From contig NZ_JACAFP010000008.1 of NCBI RefSeq assembly GCF_015354505.1, positions 123,370 through 187,369 on the forward strand: 64,000 nucleotides of DNA. The letters are read 5' to 3'. The notes under the pieces are model-generated. The model ran no database searches and was not told the DNA's origin. It saw only the letters and a list, made by a program, of their open reading frames with translations. The stretch comes from Microbacterium sp. UFMG61. Lineage in GTDB: Bacteria; Actinomycetota; Actinomycetes; Actinomycetales; Microbacteriaceae. A program made the position numbers and the translations under genes. Positions 33,453 to 43,791 of the stretch are shown piece by piece (the first letter of the stretch is position 1; each line of letters starts with the position of its first letter).

Positions 33453-34820
33453 GTGACCTCGCACGACCCCGACCCCGACGCCGATCAGACCGCTCCGGCA
33501 GAGTCCACGAGAGGCGCGAAGCCAGGACTCCTCGCCCGGATGAGCGCGAGTCTGAGCGATCCGGTGCTCCGGGCGCTGTTCACCGCGACGGCCGTCTCGC
33601 GCGTCGGACGCGGCGTCTTCCTCGCGGTCACGGTGCTGTTCTTCACCCAGATCATCGGGCTCTCTGCGGCTCAGGCCGCGGTCGTGCTCGCGGTGTCGAG
33701 CGGATGCGGCGTCGTGGCGTCGTTCCTCGGCGGATGGCTCGCCGACAGGTGGAGCGCTCGTCGGCTCGCCTTCACGTTCGAGCTCCTCGGCGGACTGCTG
33801 CTCGCCGCGTACGCGTTCGCGGGCGACTTCGTCTCGGCGCTCGTGCTCGCGAGCCTCGGCGGCTTCTTCGACTCGATCGGGCACTCGGCGCGCTCCGCGA
33901 TCATCGCGCGCGGCTTCGCGGCCGACCGCCGGGTGCACGCCCGGGCCGTGCTGCGCACCGTCACCAACCTCTCGATCGCGGCGGGATCCGGTTTCGGTGC
34001 GATCGCCCTCGCCCTCGGCACTCCCGAGGCATACCGCATCGTGATCGCGAGCGCGGGTGTCGTGTGTGCGCTCGGCTCGCTCCCGCTGCTGCGCCTCACT
34101 GCTGCGGTCGACGCACCGGCCAGGGCGCGGGTCGGGCAGGTGCGCACCGAGACCGGGTCCATCGACACGGATGCCGCGGCAGCGGCCCTCTCGGAGCGCA
34201 GGGACTGGAACCGGCGGTCGCCGTGGCGCGATCCGCGCTACCTGCTGCTGACCGTGCTGTCGGCCGTCTTCGGGATGCAGTTCGGCGTGGCCGAGCTGGG
34301 CATGCCGCTCTGGGTCACCGAGAACACTGACGCGCCCGAGGTCACCGTGGCGCTGCTCCTGATCGTGAACACCACGCTGGTCGTGCTGTTCCAGGTGCGG
34401 GCCTCGCGGGGCACCCATGAACTGCGTGTCGCCGGCCGGGTGACGATGATCGCGGGCTGGCTGATGGTCGCCGCGTGCCTCATCTACGCGCTCGCGGCCG
34501 GTCTTCCCACCTGGGCGGCCGTCGCCGTGCTCGTGCTCGCGATGGTGGCGCACACGTTCGCCGAGATCCTGTCGCAGGCCGGCGCCTGGGGGCTGAGCTT
34601 CGAGCTCGCCGACCAGGTGCGCGCGGGCGCGTATCAGGGAGTCTTCGGCATGGGCTTCTCGCTCGGTGCGCTCGCCTCGCCGATCGTCGTCAACGCGACC
34701 GCGATCACCTACGGTTTCGCCGGATGGGCGATGCTCGCCGCGATCTTCCTCGCTGCCGCGTTCGGCATCTGGGTCATCGCACGGCGCGCCGCCGCGGCAT
34801 CCGCCCCACTCGCCGCCTGA
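33453..34820 (+). CDS. MFS transporter
   Basis: 455 aa from a GTG, with a charged cytoplasmic N-terminus (~1-35) and 12 membrane segments. The A-like motif after TM2 is 'GGWLADRWSARRLAF', typical of drug/H+ antiporters of the major facilitator superfamily. A ~25-residue central loop ('ETGSIDTDAAAAALSERRDW') joins the two halves. It converges on the penicillin-acylase-family gene with only 11 bp between. Substrate unknown. Confidence 0.9.
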   Translation: MTSHDPDPDADQTAPAESTRGAKPGLLARMSASLSDPVLRALFTATAVSRVGRGVFLAVTVLFFTQIIGLSAAQAAVVLAVSSGCGVVASFLGGWLADRWSARRLAFTFELLGGLLLAAYAFAGDFVSALVLASLGGFFDSIGHSARSAIIARGFAADRRVHARAVLRTVTNLSIAAGSGFGAIALALGTPEAYRIVIASAGVVCALGSLPLLRLTAAVDAPARARVGQVRTETGSIDTDAAAAALSERRDWNRRSPWRDPRYLLLTVLSAVFGMQFGVAELGMPLWVTENTDAPEVTVALLLIVNTTLVVLFQVRASRGTHELRVAGRVTMIAGWLMVAACLIYALAAGLPTWAAVAVLVLAMVAHTFAEILSQAGAWGLSFELADQVRAGAYQGVFGMGFSLGALASPIVVNATAITYGFAGWAMLAAIFLAAAFGIWVIARRAAAASAPLAA

Positions 34821-34831
34821 GCGCGGGGCAC

Positions 34832-37501
34832 CTACCCGGCCGGAGTCAGCACGAGCGTCTGCCGCGCCGCGGCATCCACCGCCTTCGTCGACGACGCCCA
34901 CGGGCGCTGGGTTCCGGTCGCCCAGTCGGCGGTCTGGTCGGTGTAGTGCTCGTGGAAGGCGTGCCCCGAGGCGCCGGTGAGGTGGATCCAGGTCGAGTCG
35001 TCGAAGTCCGCGAGGTCGACGACCATGCGCATCGAGGGCACCGTGGTCGTCGCGTACGAGGTTCCCAGATCCCATCCGGTCGCGTTGACGATCGACGCGC
35101 CGCCCCCGACCGCGTACGGACCACGGTTGAAGAGAGCCTCGATCGGGGCGATGCCCGACGAACCGAGCGTGTCGCTCGTGAGGGTGATCGCGTGCAGATC
35201 GCCCCACTTCCAGGCGTCGACGTTCGTTCCCTGCAGCGCCGACAGCTCGTCGTACGCCTCTTCGGCGGAGAACGCGAGCATCTCGTCCCTGCTCGTGACG
35301 CCGAGCTGCGGATTGGCCCACAGCCGGTTCGACGGGTCGTCGAGCAGCGCCGACACCACCGTGAACAGCCGCCCCTGGCCGCCGATCGGCAGCGGTTCGT
35401 CGCGCTCGGCGAACATGTTCTGCACCAGGTTCGACCACAGCACGTTCGCGTAGGCGGCCGCGGCCGATGACGCCGTGTTCTGGGCGTTCCAGGAGCGGAG
35501 CAGGTCGACCGCATCCTCGACGCCCGCCCCGTCGACCTCGACGCCGTCGAGCGCGGTGGTCAGACGCTTGCCGATCCACATCTCGCTGTCCATCTGGATG
35601 TCACGCATGTCCTGCGCGGTCAGCGGCGCCGCCGCGGCACGGCGTTCGATCAGGTCGACGATGCGGGCGGCCCGGTAGCCGTAGTCCCAGTCCTTCGTGA
35701 GGAAGTAGTCGTAGTCCTCGGTCACGATCGCGTTGTTCGCGGTCACGATGTACCCGGAACCGGGGTTGTACGACACCGGCAGCTCCTCGAACGGGATGAA
35801 CCCCGTCCAGTCGTAGGCGCTGTCCCAGCCGGGCTGCGGCAGCCATCCGTCGCCGGCTCCGCGCACGGGAAGGCGTCCGGGCGCCTGGTAGCCGATGTTG
35901 CCCTCGACGTCGGCGTAGATCAGGTTCTGCGCGGGCACGTCGAACAGCGATGCGGCACGGCGGAAGTCGTCGAAGTCCTGCGCGGTCGAGAGCGCGAAGA
36001 TCGCGGTGGCGCTGGTGCCGGGATCCAGGGCGGTCCAGCGCAGGCTCAGTGCATACTCCGATCCGTCACCCCCGGGCGGGGTCAGGCCGGCCCCTCCGGC
36101 GGCGAGGCCGGGCTCGGGAGTCTCGGCGATGGCGGTGAAGTCGTCGGTGAGACCCGAGATGATCGGACCGTGCACGGTCGACCTGATGGTGAGCTCGATG
36201 TCGTCGCCGCCGGCGACCTTGATGGTCTCGGTGCTCGTCTCGAGAGGCACGAGTGCGCCGTCGCGCCAGTACTGGTCGCCCTCGATGCGCTCGACGTAGA
36301 GATCGGTGACGTCGGTCGTCAGATTGGTGAATCCCCACGCGACCTGGCTGTTGTGTCCGATCACGATGCCCGGAAGTCCCGAGAACGAGAACCCGCCCAC
36401 GTCGAACGGGCACTCGGCGGTGACCTCGGAGCACCTCAGCTGCACCTGGTACCAGACCGAGGGGAGCGATGCTCCGAGGTGCGGGTCGTTCGCGAGTAGC
36501 GGCTTGCCGGAGTCGGTGAGGTCGCCGGAGACCACCCAGGAGTTCGAGCCGATGCCCTCGCCGACATCGCCGACCAGCAGGCTGGCGGCCTCGATCACAT
36601 CGGATGCCTCGCGCCAGTCGATCGTGGTGACGGCGTGCTGCATCTCGGCGCCGTCGTCGTCGGCGCTGAAGGCCGCGGGTTCGACGTCGGTGCCGACGGC
36701 GGGGACGCTGGAGATCTCGGGCACGATGACCGGATTCTCGTCGAACGGGTAGCCGGGGTAGAGCTCGTCGAGCGTCTGCCGCGTCGTCGCGGCATCCGAG
36801 CCGTCCGCGAGCTGCGCGGCGAGCAGGGCACGCTCGGTCTCGTCCTCGATGTTCGTGCGGAGGTCCCAGGCCATGGCCTTCAGCCACGCGACGGAATCGG
36901 CGGGTTCCCACGGCTCGGGCGTGTAGTCGGGGTTCTGCATGCCGATGACGGCGTACTCGAGCGAGAGCTCGGCTCCCGAGCGCGACTGCAGATAGGCGTT
37001 GACGCCGTCGGAGTACGCCTCGTAGTAGCCGAGGGTCACGTCGTCCATCGCCGCGACCTCGGCCTCGGCGACGGTGCGCCAGCCGAGCGTCCGCAGGAAC
37101 GCATCGGTGCCGGCCTGCGACTCGCCGAACATCTCGGCCACTCGCCCGGCCGTCACGTGCCGGCGGAAGTCCATCTCGAAGAACCGGTCCTGCGCGTGCA
37201 CGAAGCCCTGCGCGTAGAAGAGGTCGTCGGTCGAGTCGGCGGTGATGGTCGGCACCCCGAGTGCATCGCGCTGCACGGTGACCTCGGCCTGCAGCCCGTC
37301 GAGCGGGATCTCGCCCTCGGTCTGCGGGAAGGATCGCTGGATCGTCCACGTCACGAAGAACGCCGCGGCGACCGCGACCACGACGATCGCGGCGACGACG
37401 AGGAACGCGATCCGTCCGATGCGGGCGGCGAGCGAGCGGCGCGGAGCGTCGTCGGAATGGTGCGGAGTGTCGACGATCTCCGTCGAGCCGGTTGTCATCA
37501 T
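34832..37501 (-). CDS. penicillin acylase family protein (Ntn hydrolase), membrane-anchored
   Basis: 889 aa. A membrane anchor at ~31-52 after a basic stretch places the enzyme outside the cell. The alpha-subunit domain ('DALGVPTITADSTDDLFYAQGFVHAQDRFFEMDFRRH') is followed by the self-cleavage site 'GIGSNSWVVSG', where Ser becomes the N-terminal nucleophile of the beta chain; 'ANDPHLGASLPSVWYQ' and the Asn of 'NPQLG'-type segments complete the fold. These amidases cleave penicillins, acyl-homoserine lactones or other N-acyl amides; which one applies here is unknown. Confidence 0.93.
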   Translation of the reverse strand: MMTTGSTEIVDTPHHSDDAPRRSLAARIGRIAFLVVAAIVVVAVAAAFFVTWTIQRSFPQTEGEIPLDGLQAEVTVQRDALGVPTITADSTDDLFYAQGFVHAQDRFFEMDFRRHVTAGRVAEMFGESQAGTDAFLRTLGWRTVAEAEVAAMDDVTLGYYEAYSDGVNAYLQSRSGAELSLEYAVIGMQNPDYTPEPWEPADSVAWLKAMAWDLRTNIEDETERALLAAQLADGSDAATTRQTLDELYPGYPFDENPVIVPEISSVPAVGTDVEPAAFSADDDGAEMQHAVTTIDWREASDVIEAASLLVGDVGEGIGSNSWVVSGDLTDSGKPLLANDPHLGASLPSVWYQVQLRCSEVTAECPFDVGGFSFSGLPGIVIGHNSQVAWGFTNLTTDVTDLYVERIEGDQYWRDGALVPLETSTETIKVAGGDDIELTIRSTVHGPIISGLTDDFTAIAETPEPGLAAGGAGLTPPGGDGSEYALSLRWTALDPGTSATAIFALSTAQDFDDFRRAASLFDVPAQNLIYADVEGNIGYQAPGRLPVRGAGDGWLPQPGWDSAYDWTGFIPFEELPVSYNPGSGYIVTANNAIVTEDYDYFLTKDWDYGYRAARIVDLIERRAAAAPLTAQDMRDIQMDSEMWIGKRLTTALDGVEVDGAGVEDAVDLLRSWNAQNTASSAAAAYANVLWSNLVQNMFAERDEPLPIGGQGRLFTVVSALLDDPSNRLWANPQLGVTSRDEMLAFSAEEAYDELSALQGTNVDAWKWGDLHAITLTSDTLGSSGIAPIEALFNRGPYAVGGGASIVNATGWDLGTSYATTTVPSMRMVVDLADFDDSTWIHLTGASGHAFHEHYTDQTADWATGTQRPWASSTKAVDAAARQTLVLTPAG

Positions 37502-37614
37502 CGAGAACTCTTTCAGGTGGCGCGGTGGGACTCAGTCCCAGAGAGCCCCCGAGTGCGTATCACGACTGCACTCCCGGCATCCTACCCATAGCCGGCATAT
37601 CGCCCACAGGGGCA

Positions 37615-37645
37615 GATGCGCGGGGCCGGGAGGGCCCCGCGCATC
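37615..37645 (-). terminator. GC-rich hairpin terminator of the YhgE operon
   Basis: GATGCGCGGGGCC (37615-37627) and GGCCCCGCGCATC (37633-37645) pair perfectly (13 bp) around GGGAG. On the minus strand it begins two bases after the yhgE-like stop codon. No U tract follows. Confidence 0.65.
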
Positions 37646-37647
37646 GA

Positions 37648-39483
37648 TCATCCGATCAGGCTCGGCTGCAGGTCGCGCAGGGTGCGCCGGTGGGTCATGC
37701 GCGTCACGCCGATGGCGGCGAGCGTCAGGGCGCCCACGAGCCACATGCCCAGCACCGCGAGATCCCAGCCCGCTCGGGCGAGATCGCCGCCGTACATGAG
37801 CTGGCGCATCGCGTCGACGACATAGCCGAGAGGCAGCACGTGGTGCAGCGCGGCGAGCGGCGCGGGCAGGGTCTGCCAGGGGAACGTGCCGCCCGCGGTC
37901 ACCAGCTGCAGCACCATGAGCACGAGGCCGAGGAACTGGCCGACCGACCCGAGCCACACGTTCAGGGCGAGGATGATCGCCGCGAACGTCGCCGACGCCA
38001 CGATCATCACCCCGAGGGTGCCGACCGGGTTGTCGAACGTGAATCCGAGCGTGATGGCGAGGATGCCCATGAGGCCCAGCATCTGCACGGCGCCGAGCAT
38101 GGCGGGTGTCAGCCATCCCGCGAGCGTCACGCGGATCGGCGAGTGGAGAGCCGTGACCGCGCGCCGCGAGATGGGCTTCACGATGAGGAACAGGGCGTAG
38201 ATGCCGATCCAGGCCGACAGCGCGGCGAAGAACGGTGCGAGACCTGCGCCGTAGTCCTCGGCCGACGCGACCTTGTCGCTCGACACCTTCACCGGGTCGG
38301 CGATCGTGTCGGCCTGCTGGGTGCGGAGCTCGGGAGTGGATGCCGGGATGGCGTCGACGCCGTTCGACAGGCCGTCACGCAGCTCGGCCGTGCCGCTCGC
38401 CAGGGTGCCGAGCCCATCGCGCAGCTGGGCGGCGCCGTCGTTGGCCGACGCCGCTCCGGTCGCCACCGTGCCCGCGCCGGATGCCAGCTGCGAGGCGCCG
38501 GATGCCACGGCGGCGGCACCGTCGGCGAGCTGATCGACCTTGCCGACCGCACTCTGCACGGTCGCGTTGCCGTCCTGCAGGCGCGTGGCGAGGGGGTCGA
38601 GTGTCGCGAGCACCTCGTCGATCTGCTCCGGGGTGAGACCGCGCTCGGTGAGCACGCTCGAGATGTCGGTGCGCACCTGCGGCAGAGCATCCGTCGCCTG
38701 CTGCACGACCGAGCCCGCCCGATCGGCGATGTCCGCCAGCTGGCGGTTGCCGTCGCTGACCTGCTGCGCGCCGGAGGCGAGGGTGTTCGCGCCCTCGGCG
38801 AGCTGCGCCGTACCGGCCGCGAGCTGAGCGGTGCCGTCGGCGAGCGTCGCACTGCCCGACGATGCGGTGTTCGCGCCGTCGGTTAGCTGGGTCGCGCCGT
38901 CGGTGGCCTCGATGAGCTTGTCGCGCACATCGCTGAGGCCGGTGAGCAGGCGCTCGGCGGCCTGGGTCCCCACGGTCTGCGCGACCGAGCTGCGGATCTT
39001 CTCCACCGCCTGCGTTCCCATGGAGGAGGCGAGGTAGTTGTTGGCGTCATTCGTCTCGAGCTCGATGCGAGCCTGGTGCGGATCATCGCCGGCGGCCGAG
39101 GTGAGCGCCGTCGAGAAGTCGGCGGGAATCGTCACGGTGAAGTCCACGGTGCCCTGGCGCAGAGCATCCGCCGCCTCGTCGACGCTCATGCGCTGCCAGT
39201 CGAAGGCATTGCCCTCGATCAGGTTGTCGGCCACGTCTTCGCCGTAGTTCACGGTCTCGCCGGTGGAAGCATCCGTTCCCGTGGTGGGCTCGGGCGCGCC
39301 CTGGTCGTCGACCACCAGGGCGACAGGCACCTCGGGGAACTTGGCGTACGGGTCCTGGTTGGCCCACAGGTAGAGGCCGCCGTAGAGGATCGGCACGCAC
39401 ACCAGCGCGATCAGGGCGATCACACCCATCGTGCTCGCGGTCAGTCGCCGCAGTTCCGCGGCGATCATGGCGGGAACCTTCAT
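37648..39483 (-). CDS. YhgE/Pip-family membrane protein with ABC-2-type permease fold
   Basis: 611 aa from the ATG at 39483 (ATGA overlap with the upstream gene). One membrane helix at ~18-40, a large extracytoplasmic region (~45-400), then five or six helices at ~410-590 that match the ABC-2 permease core. The outer region contains many 'A-x-G-A-x-x-L' units ('GSATLADGTAQLAAGTAQLAEGANTLASGAQQ' in part), giving the long helical stalk seen in YhgE and Pip phage-receptor proteins. Its partner is the ABC-like protein encoded just upstream. It may export a lipid or polymer or serve as a structural envelope protein. Confidence 0.88.
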   Translation of the reverse strand: MKVPAMIAAELRRLTASTMGVIALIALVCVPILYGGLYLWANQDPYAKFPEVPVALVVDDQGAPEPTTGTDASTGETVNYGEDVADNLIEGNAFDWQRMSVDEAADALRQGTVDFTVTIPADFSTALTSAAGDDPHQARIELETNDANNYLASSMGTQAVEKIRSSVAQTVGTQAAERLLTGLSDVRDKLIEATDGATQLTDGANTASSGSATLADGTAQLAAGTAQLAEGANTLASGAQQVSDGNRQLADIADRAGSVVQQATDALPQVRTDISSVLTERGLTPEQIDEVLATLDPLATRLQDGNATVQSAVGKVDQLADGAAAVASGASQLASGAGTVATGAASANDGAAQLRDGLGTLASGTAELRDGLSNGVDAIPASTPELRTQQADTIADPVKVSSDKVASAEDYGAGLAPFFAALSAWIGIYALFLIVKPISRRAVTALHSPIRVTLAGWLTPAMLGAVQMLGLMGILAITLGFTFDNPVGTLGVMIVASATFAAIILALNVWLGSVGQFLGLVLMVLQLVTAGGTFPWQTLPAPLAALHHVLPLGYVVDAMRQLMYGGDLARAGWDLAVLGMWLVGALTLAAIGVTRMTHRRTLRDLQPSLIG

Positions 39484-40310
39484 CGGTCGGCTCCGTTCTC
39501 GGTGGTGTCGTCGGTGAGCTGCTCGGGCGCCCCGGGGGTGGGAGAACCCGGACGATCGGATGCCGCAGCGGCGTGTTCGTCGCCGACAGGCCGTGCGTCG
39601 ATCGACTGGTCTGGGTTTTCCGGCTCGGGCTCCGGCTCGGGCTCCGGCTCGGGCTCGGGCGCGGGCTGGGCCAGCACCAGTGGTTCGATGGGGCCCGAGG
39701 CGTTGATGGCCTCGAGCTCGTGCATCCGCTCCAGGGCGACGGCGGCCGAACCCCCGACGATGACGAGCATGGCGTAGCCGCGGTCGGCGAACTCCGACGC
39801 GATGCGCCACCAGCCGTCGGGACTGCCGCCGTGTCGGTCGGGAGCGACCAGCACCACGGCCTGCGTGCCCTCGCGCAGCACGGCGAGCTCGCACATGATG
39901 CGCACGCGAGCGGCCGGGTCGACGTTGCCGATCGGCACGCCCGCCAGCTCGCCGAAGCCGAGCTGGGTCAGCCACCGCCGTGCGTGCAGCGGAGTCGCGC
40001 CGAGGCCCGCGAACATGAGCTCCTCGCCGACGACTCCGGCGAGGGTGATGTCGGGATGCGGATCGCTGACGTCGGGGGCATCGACGAGCGCGACGGTGCG
40101 CCGCAGCATCCGGTTGTCGGTCGTGCCGTCGATCGTGACGCGTCCGGTGTCGGGCTTCATGCGTCCGCTCGCGATGAGCCCCAGCACGGTGGGCCGCTGC
40201 TCGGTCTCGGCGATCGCGAAGCGCACGGCGCCGGTGTGGAACTCGAGGCTCATGGCCGGGAGCGCCTGACCGTTCTTGCCCTTGCTGACCTCGTGCAGGG
40301 TGATCCTCAT
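39480..40310 (-). CDS. degenerate ABC-type ATPase-like protein lacking Walker A
   Basis: 276 aa from the ATG at 40310. The overall plan is an ABC nucleotide-binding domain: 'GLIASGRMKPDTGRVTIDG' corresponds to the usual segment after the P-loop, and 'VDPAARVRIMCELAVLREGTQAVVLVAPDRHGG' corresponds to the signature helix and Walker B strand. The P-loop itself is replaced by 'AETEQRPTV' with no GxxGxGKS/T, the LSGGQ is not recognisable, and Walker B ends 'VAPD' rather than 'LDEP'. A C-terminal tail has an (EP)7-like run and a disordered acidic end. It overlaps both neighbours (ATGA), so it likely binds the YhgE permease as a non-hydrolysing subunit. Confidence 0.75.
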   Translation of the reverse strand: MRITLHEVSKGKNGQALPAMSLEFHTGAVRFAIAETEQRPTVLGLIASGRMKPDTGRVTIDGTTDNRMLRRTVALVDAPDVSDPHPDITLAGVVGEELMFAGLGATPLHARRWLTQLGFGELAGVPIGNVDPAARVRIMCELAVLREGTQAVVLVAPDRHGGSPDGWWRIASEFADRGYAMLVIVGGSAAVALERMHELEAINASGPIEPLVLAQPAPEPEPEPEPEPEPENPDQSIDARPVGDEHAAAASDRPGSPTPGAPEQLTDDTTENGADR

Positions 40311-40924
40311 GCGCCGACCTCCTCGATCAGTTCGGGGTTGGCCGTCAGCAACGCATCGGCCTCGCGCCACGAGAGTCCGGCGACGCTGAGCAGGGTGCGC
40401 ACGGCGAGGCTCGCCGCGCCCGTGCTCGAGGCGTCGGTGCGCGAGACGACCGTGCGCGCGACCTCCTCGATGAGCCGCGCGAGCGTCGGTGCGGTGAGAT
40501 CGGTGCGGAAGCTGCCGTCGTCCTGGCCGCGACGCACGAGGGCGGCGACGCTGCGCCGCAGGGGTGCGAGAGCGTCGGCGGTGTGCTCGACGTGGGCCTC
40601 GTCGAGGGCGAGCGCGGCGGCGACCTGCACGTGCGCCGCCTCTTGCCAGAGGCGGCCGGCGAGGCGGGCGAGCGCGATGCGGGCGTCGGCGTCTTCGACC
40701 GACTCGGCGATCGCGTTGAAGCGCTGCGCGCCGCTGACGATGAGTTCGCGGATCAGCGCATCGCGGTCGTCGAAGTGCCCGTAGAGGGTGCGGCGTGAGA
40801 GGCCGGCGCTGCGGGCGATGACGTCGATCGACGCGCGCGGGTCGGCGGCGAGAGTGGCGCGGGCCGCGTCGAGGATTCCGGCGCGGTTCTCGACGGAGTC
40901 GCGGCGGGGAGCACGGGTGGTCAT
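40307..40924 (-). CDS. TetR family transcriptional regulator
   Basis: 205 aa from the ATG at 40924. A start at 40960 is possible, but then the palindrome at 40944-40959 would be inside the gene; placing it in the promoter makes more sense. HTH 'ASIDVIARSAGLSRRTLYGHFDDRDAL' (~30-58), followed by a helical ligand domain. It overlaps the ABC-like gene (ATGA) and leads the three-gene YhgE operon, which it probably represses. Confidence 0.9.
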   Translation of the reverse strand: MTTRAPRRDSVENRAGILDAARATLAADPRASIDVIARSAGLSRRTLYGHFDDRDALIRELIVSGAQRFNAIAESVEDADARIALARLAGRLWQEAAHVQVAAALALDEAHVEHTADALAPLRRSVAALVRRGQDDGSFRTDLTAPTLARLIEEVARTVVSRTDASSTGAASLAVRTLLSVAGLSWREADALLTANPELIEEVGA

Positions 40925-40943
40925 TCCTCCATGGTACGTAATG

Positions 40944-40959
40944 TGCACACATGTGTGCA
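40944..40959. promoter_or_regulatory. TetR-type operator
   Basis: TGCACACATGTGTGCA is a perfect 16-bp palindrome, 19 bp before the TetR start codon. The sequence TTGCAC at its outer edge could be the -35 of the operon promoter, so binding would block it. Confidence 0.7.
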
Positions 40960-41131
40960 AGATAATCCGGTGGATTCACAGAGCCCGCGTCATATACCGG
41001 CACGCCGGAGGTCTTGAGAGGTGGATGCATTCGCACCGACGACGACGCCCGGAAGGGGGAAGCGCAGTGATCTCGACACTCATCGGGGCCGACGGCCTCG
41101 CCTCGCTGTTCGCACCGAAGGGGACTCGACC

Positions 41132-41761
41132 GTGATCCATCTGGGCAGACCGGCGGCGCCGCACGGCTCGCTCGCCGACATCGTGTTCCAACGCCTGGGT
41201 CGACAGATCGCCGAGGGCGTCCTGTCGCCGGGGGACTCGGTCAACGACAACGCGATCGCCTCGGCGATGGGAGTCTCGCGCACCCCGGTGCGCGAGGCGC
41301 TGCAACGTCTCGAGCGCATCGGGATGATCGTGCTCGCCCCCAGTCGCTACACCCGCGTGACACCCCTCGCCGACGAGGAGGTCGCCGGCTGGCGGGAGTT
41401 CCTCGGCCAGCAGCTGTCGGTGCTCTCACGCGCGGCGGCACTCCGGCTCGCCGAAGGCGCGAGGGAGGATGCCGCGTATCGCGTGGATGAGGTGGCGGCG
41501 TGCGTCGACGATCGCGAGCGGTACGCCCGAGCGGCCGTGGAGCTGTACGCACACCTCGCCTCGCAGTCGCTGAACGACGTGCACCGAGCCATGGTCGGCG
41601 AGACGTCGTTCGCGCTGATCAGAGCTCTGCGCGCCTGGGTGATCGAGCCGGATGCGGGCCGGCGGATCGAAGACTCGCTCCATGACCTCAGCGCGGCCCT
41701 GCGCGCGGGTGACGGCGACGGTGCGGAACGCAGCGCGCGCGCCGCCTACCTCATCGACTGA
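41132..41761 (+). CDS. GntR family transcriptional regulator
   Basis: 209 aa from the GTG at 41132 (AAGGGGA 9 bases upstream); an ATG at 41021 would add a non-conserved basic stretch. HTH (~15-75) with 'NDNAIASAMGVSRTPVREALQRLERIGMI', then a helical FCD-like domain (~85-205) that is short and lacks some of the usual His ligands. It faces argG tail to tail and is divergent from the TetR operon. Target unknown. Confidence 0.85.
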   Translation: MIHLGRPAAPHGSLADIVFQRLGRQIAEGVLSPGDSVNDNAIASAMGVSRTPVREALQRLERIGMIVLAPSRYTRVTPLADEEVAGWREFLGQQLSVLSRAAALRLAEGAREDAAYRVDEVAACVDDRERYARAAVELYAHLASQSLNDVHRAMVGETSFALIRALRAWVIEPDAGRRIEDSLHDLSAALRAGDGDGAERSARAAYLID

Positions 41762-41762
41762 G

Positions 41763-41790
41763 CGGCCGACCCGGCATCCCGAGTCGGCCG
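41763..41790. terminator. bidirectional terminator between gntR and argG
   Basis: CGGCCGAC (41763-41770) and GTCGGCCG (41783-41790) pair perfectly, with an inner CGG/CCG extension. The hairpin fills the 42-bp gap between the convergent stops. Confidence 0.6.
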
Positions 41791-41803
41791 TCGTCGATCG
41801 GCG

Positions 41804-43692
<1,889 letters not shown>

Positions 43693-43714
43693 GGACGCGC
43701 CTTCCGTTCGCCGT

Positions 43715-43761
43715 GACAGTATCCGAATGGTCACTATGTACCCTGAATGACAGTACTTGTC
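43715..43761. promoter_or_regulatory. HxlR operator region between hxlR and the efflux gene
   Basis: The 99-bp gap has repeated half-sites: GACAGTA at 43715-43721 and 43749-43755, the latter in GACAGTACTTGTC (43749-43761), an imperfect dyad with GACA/TGTC ends, plus GTAC at 43738 and 43768. HxlR proteins usually bind such GTAC-centred repeats, so both directions could be controlled together. Confidence 0.5.
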
Positions 43762-43791
43762 TGAAGTGTACCCACACACAAGACTGAAGCG

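Noticed and set aside
33273..35579. 768-codon minus-strand open frame opposite the MFS gene
   Set aside because: Composition is typical of a shadow frame, and it overlaps three genes with strong family support.
34832..37501. Part of a beta-lactam or natural-product gene cluster
   Set aside because: The penicillin-acylase-family gene has no biosynthetic neighbours. Such genes are widespread and mostly of unknown substrate.
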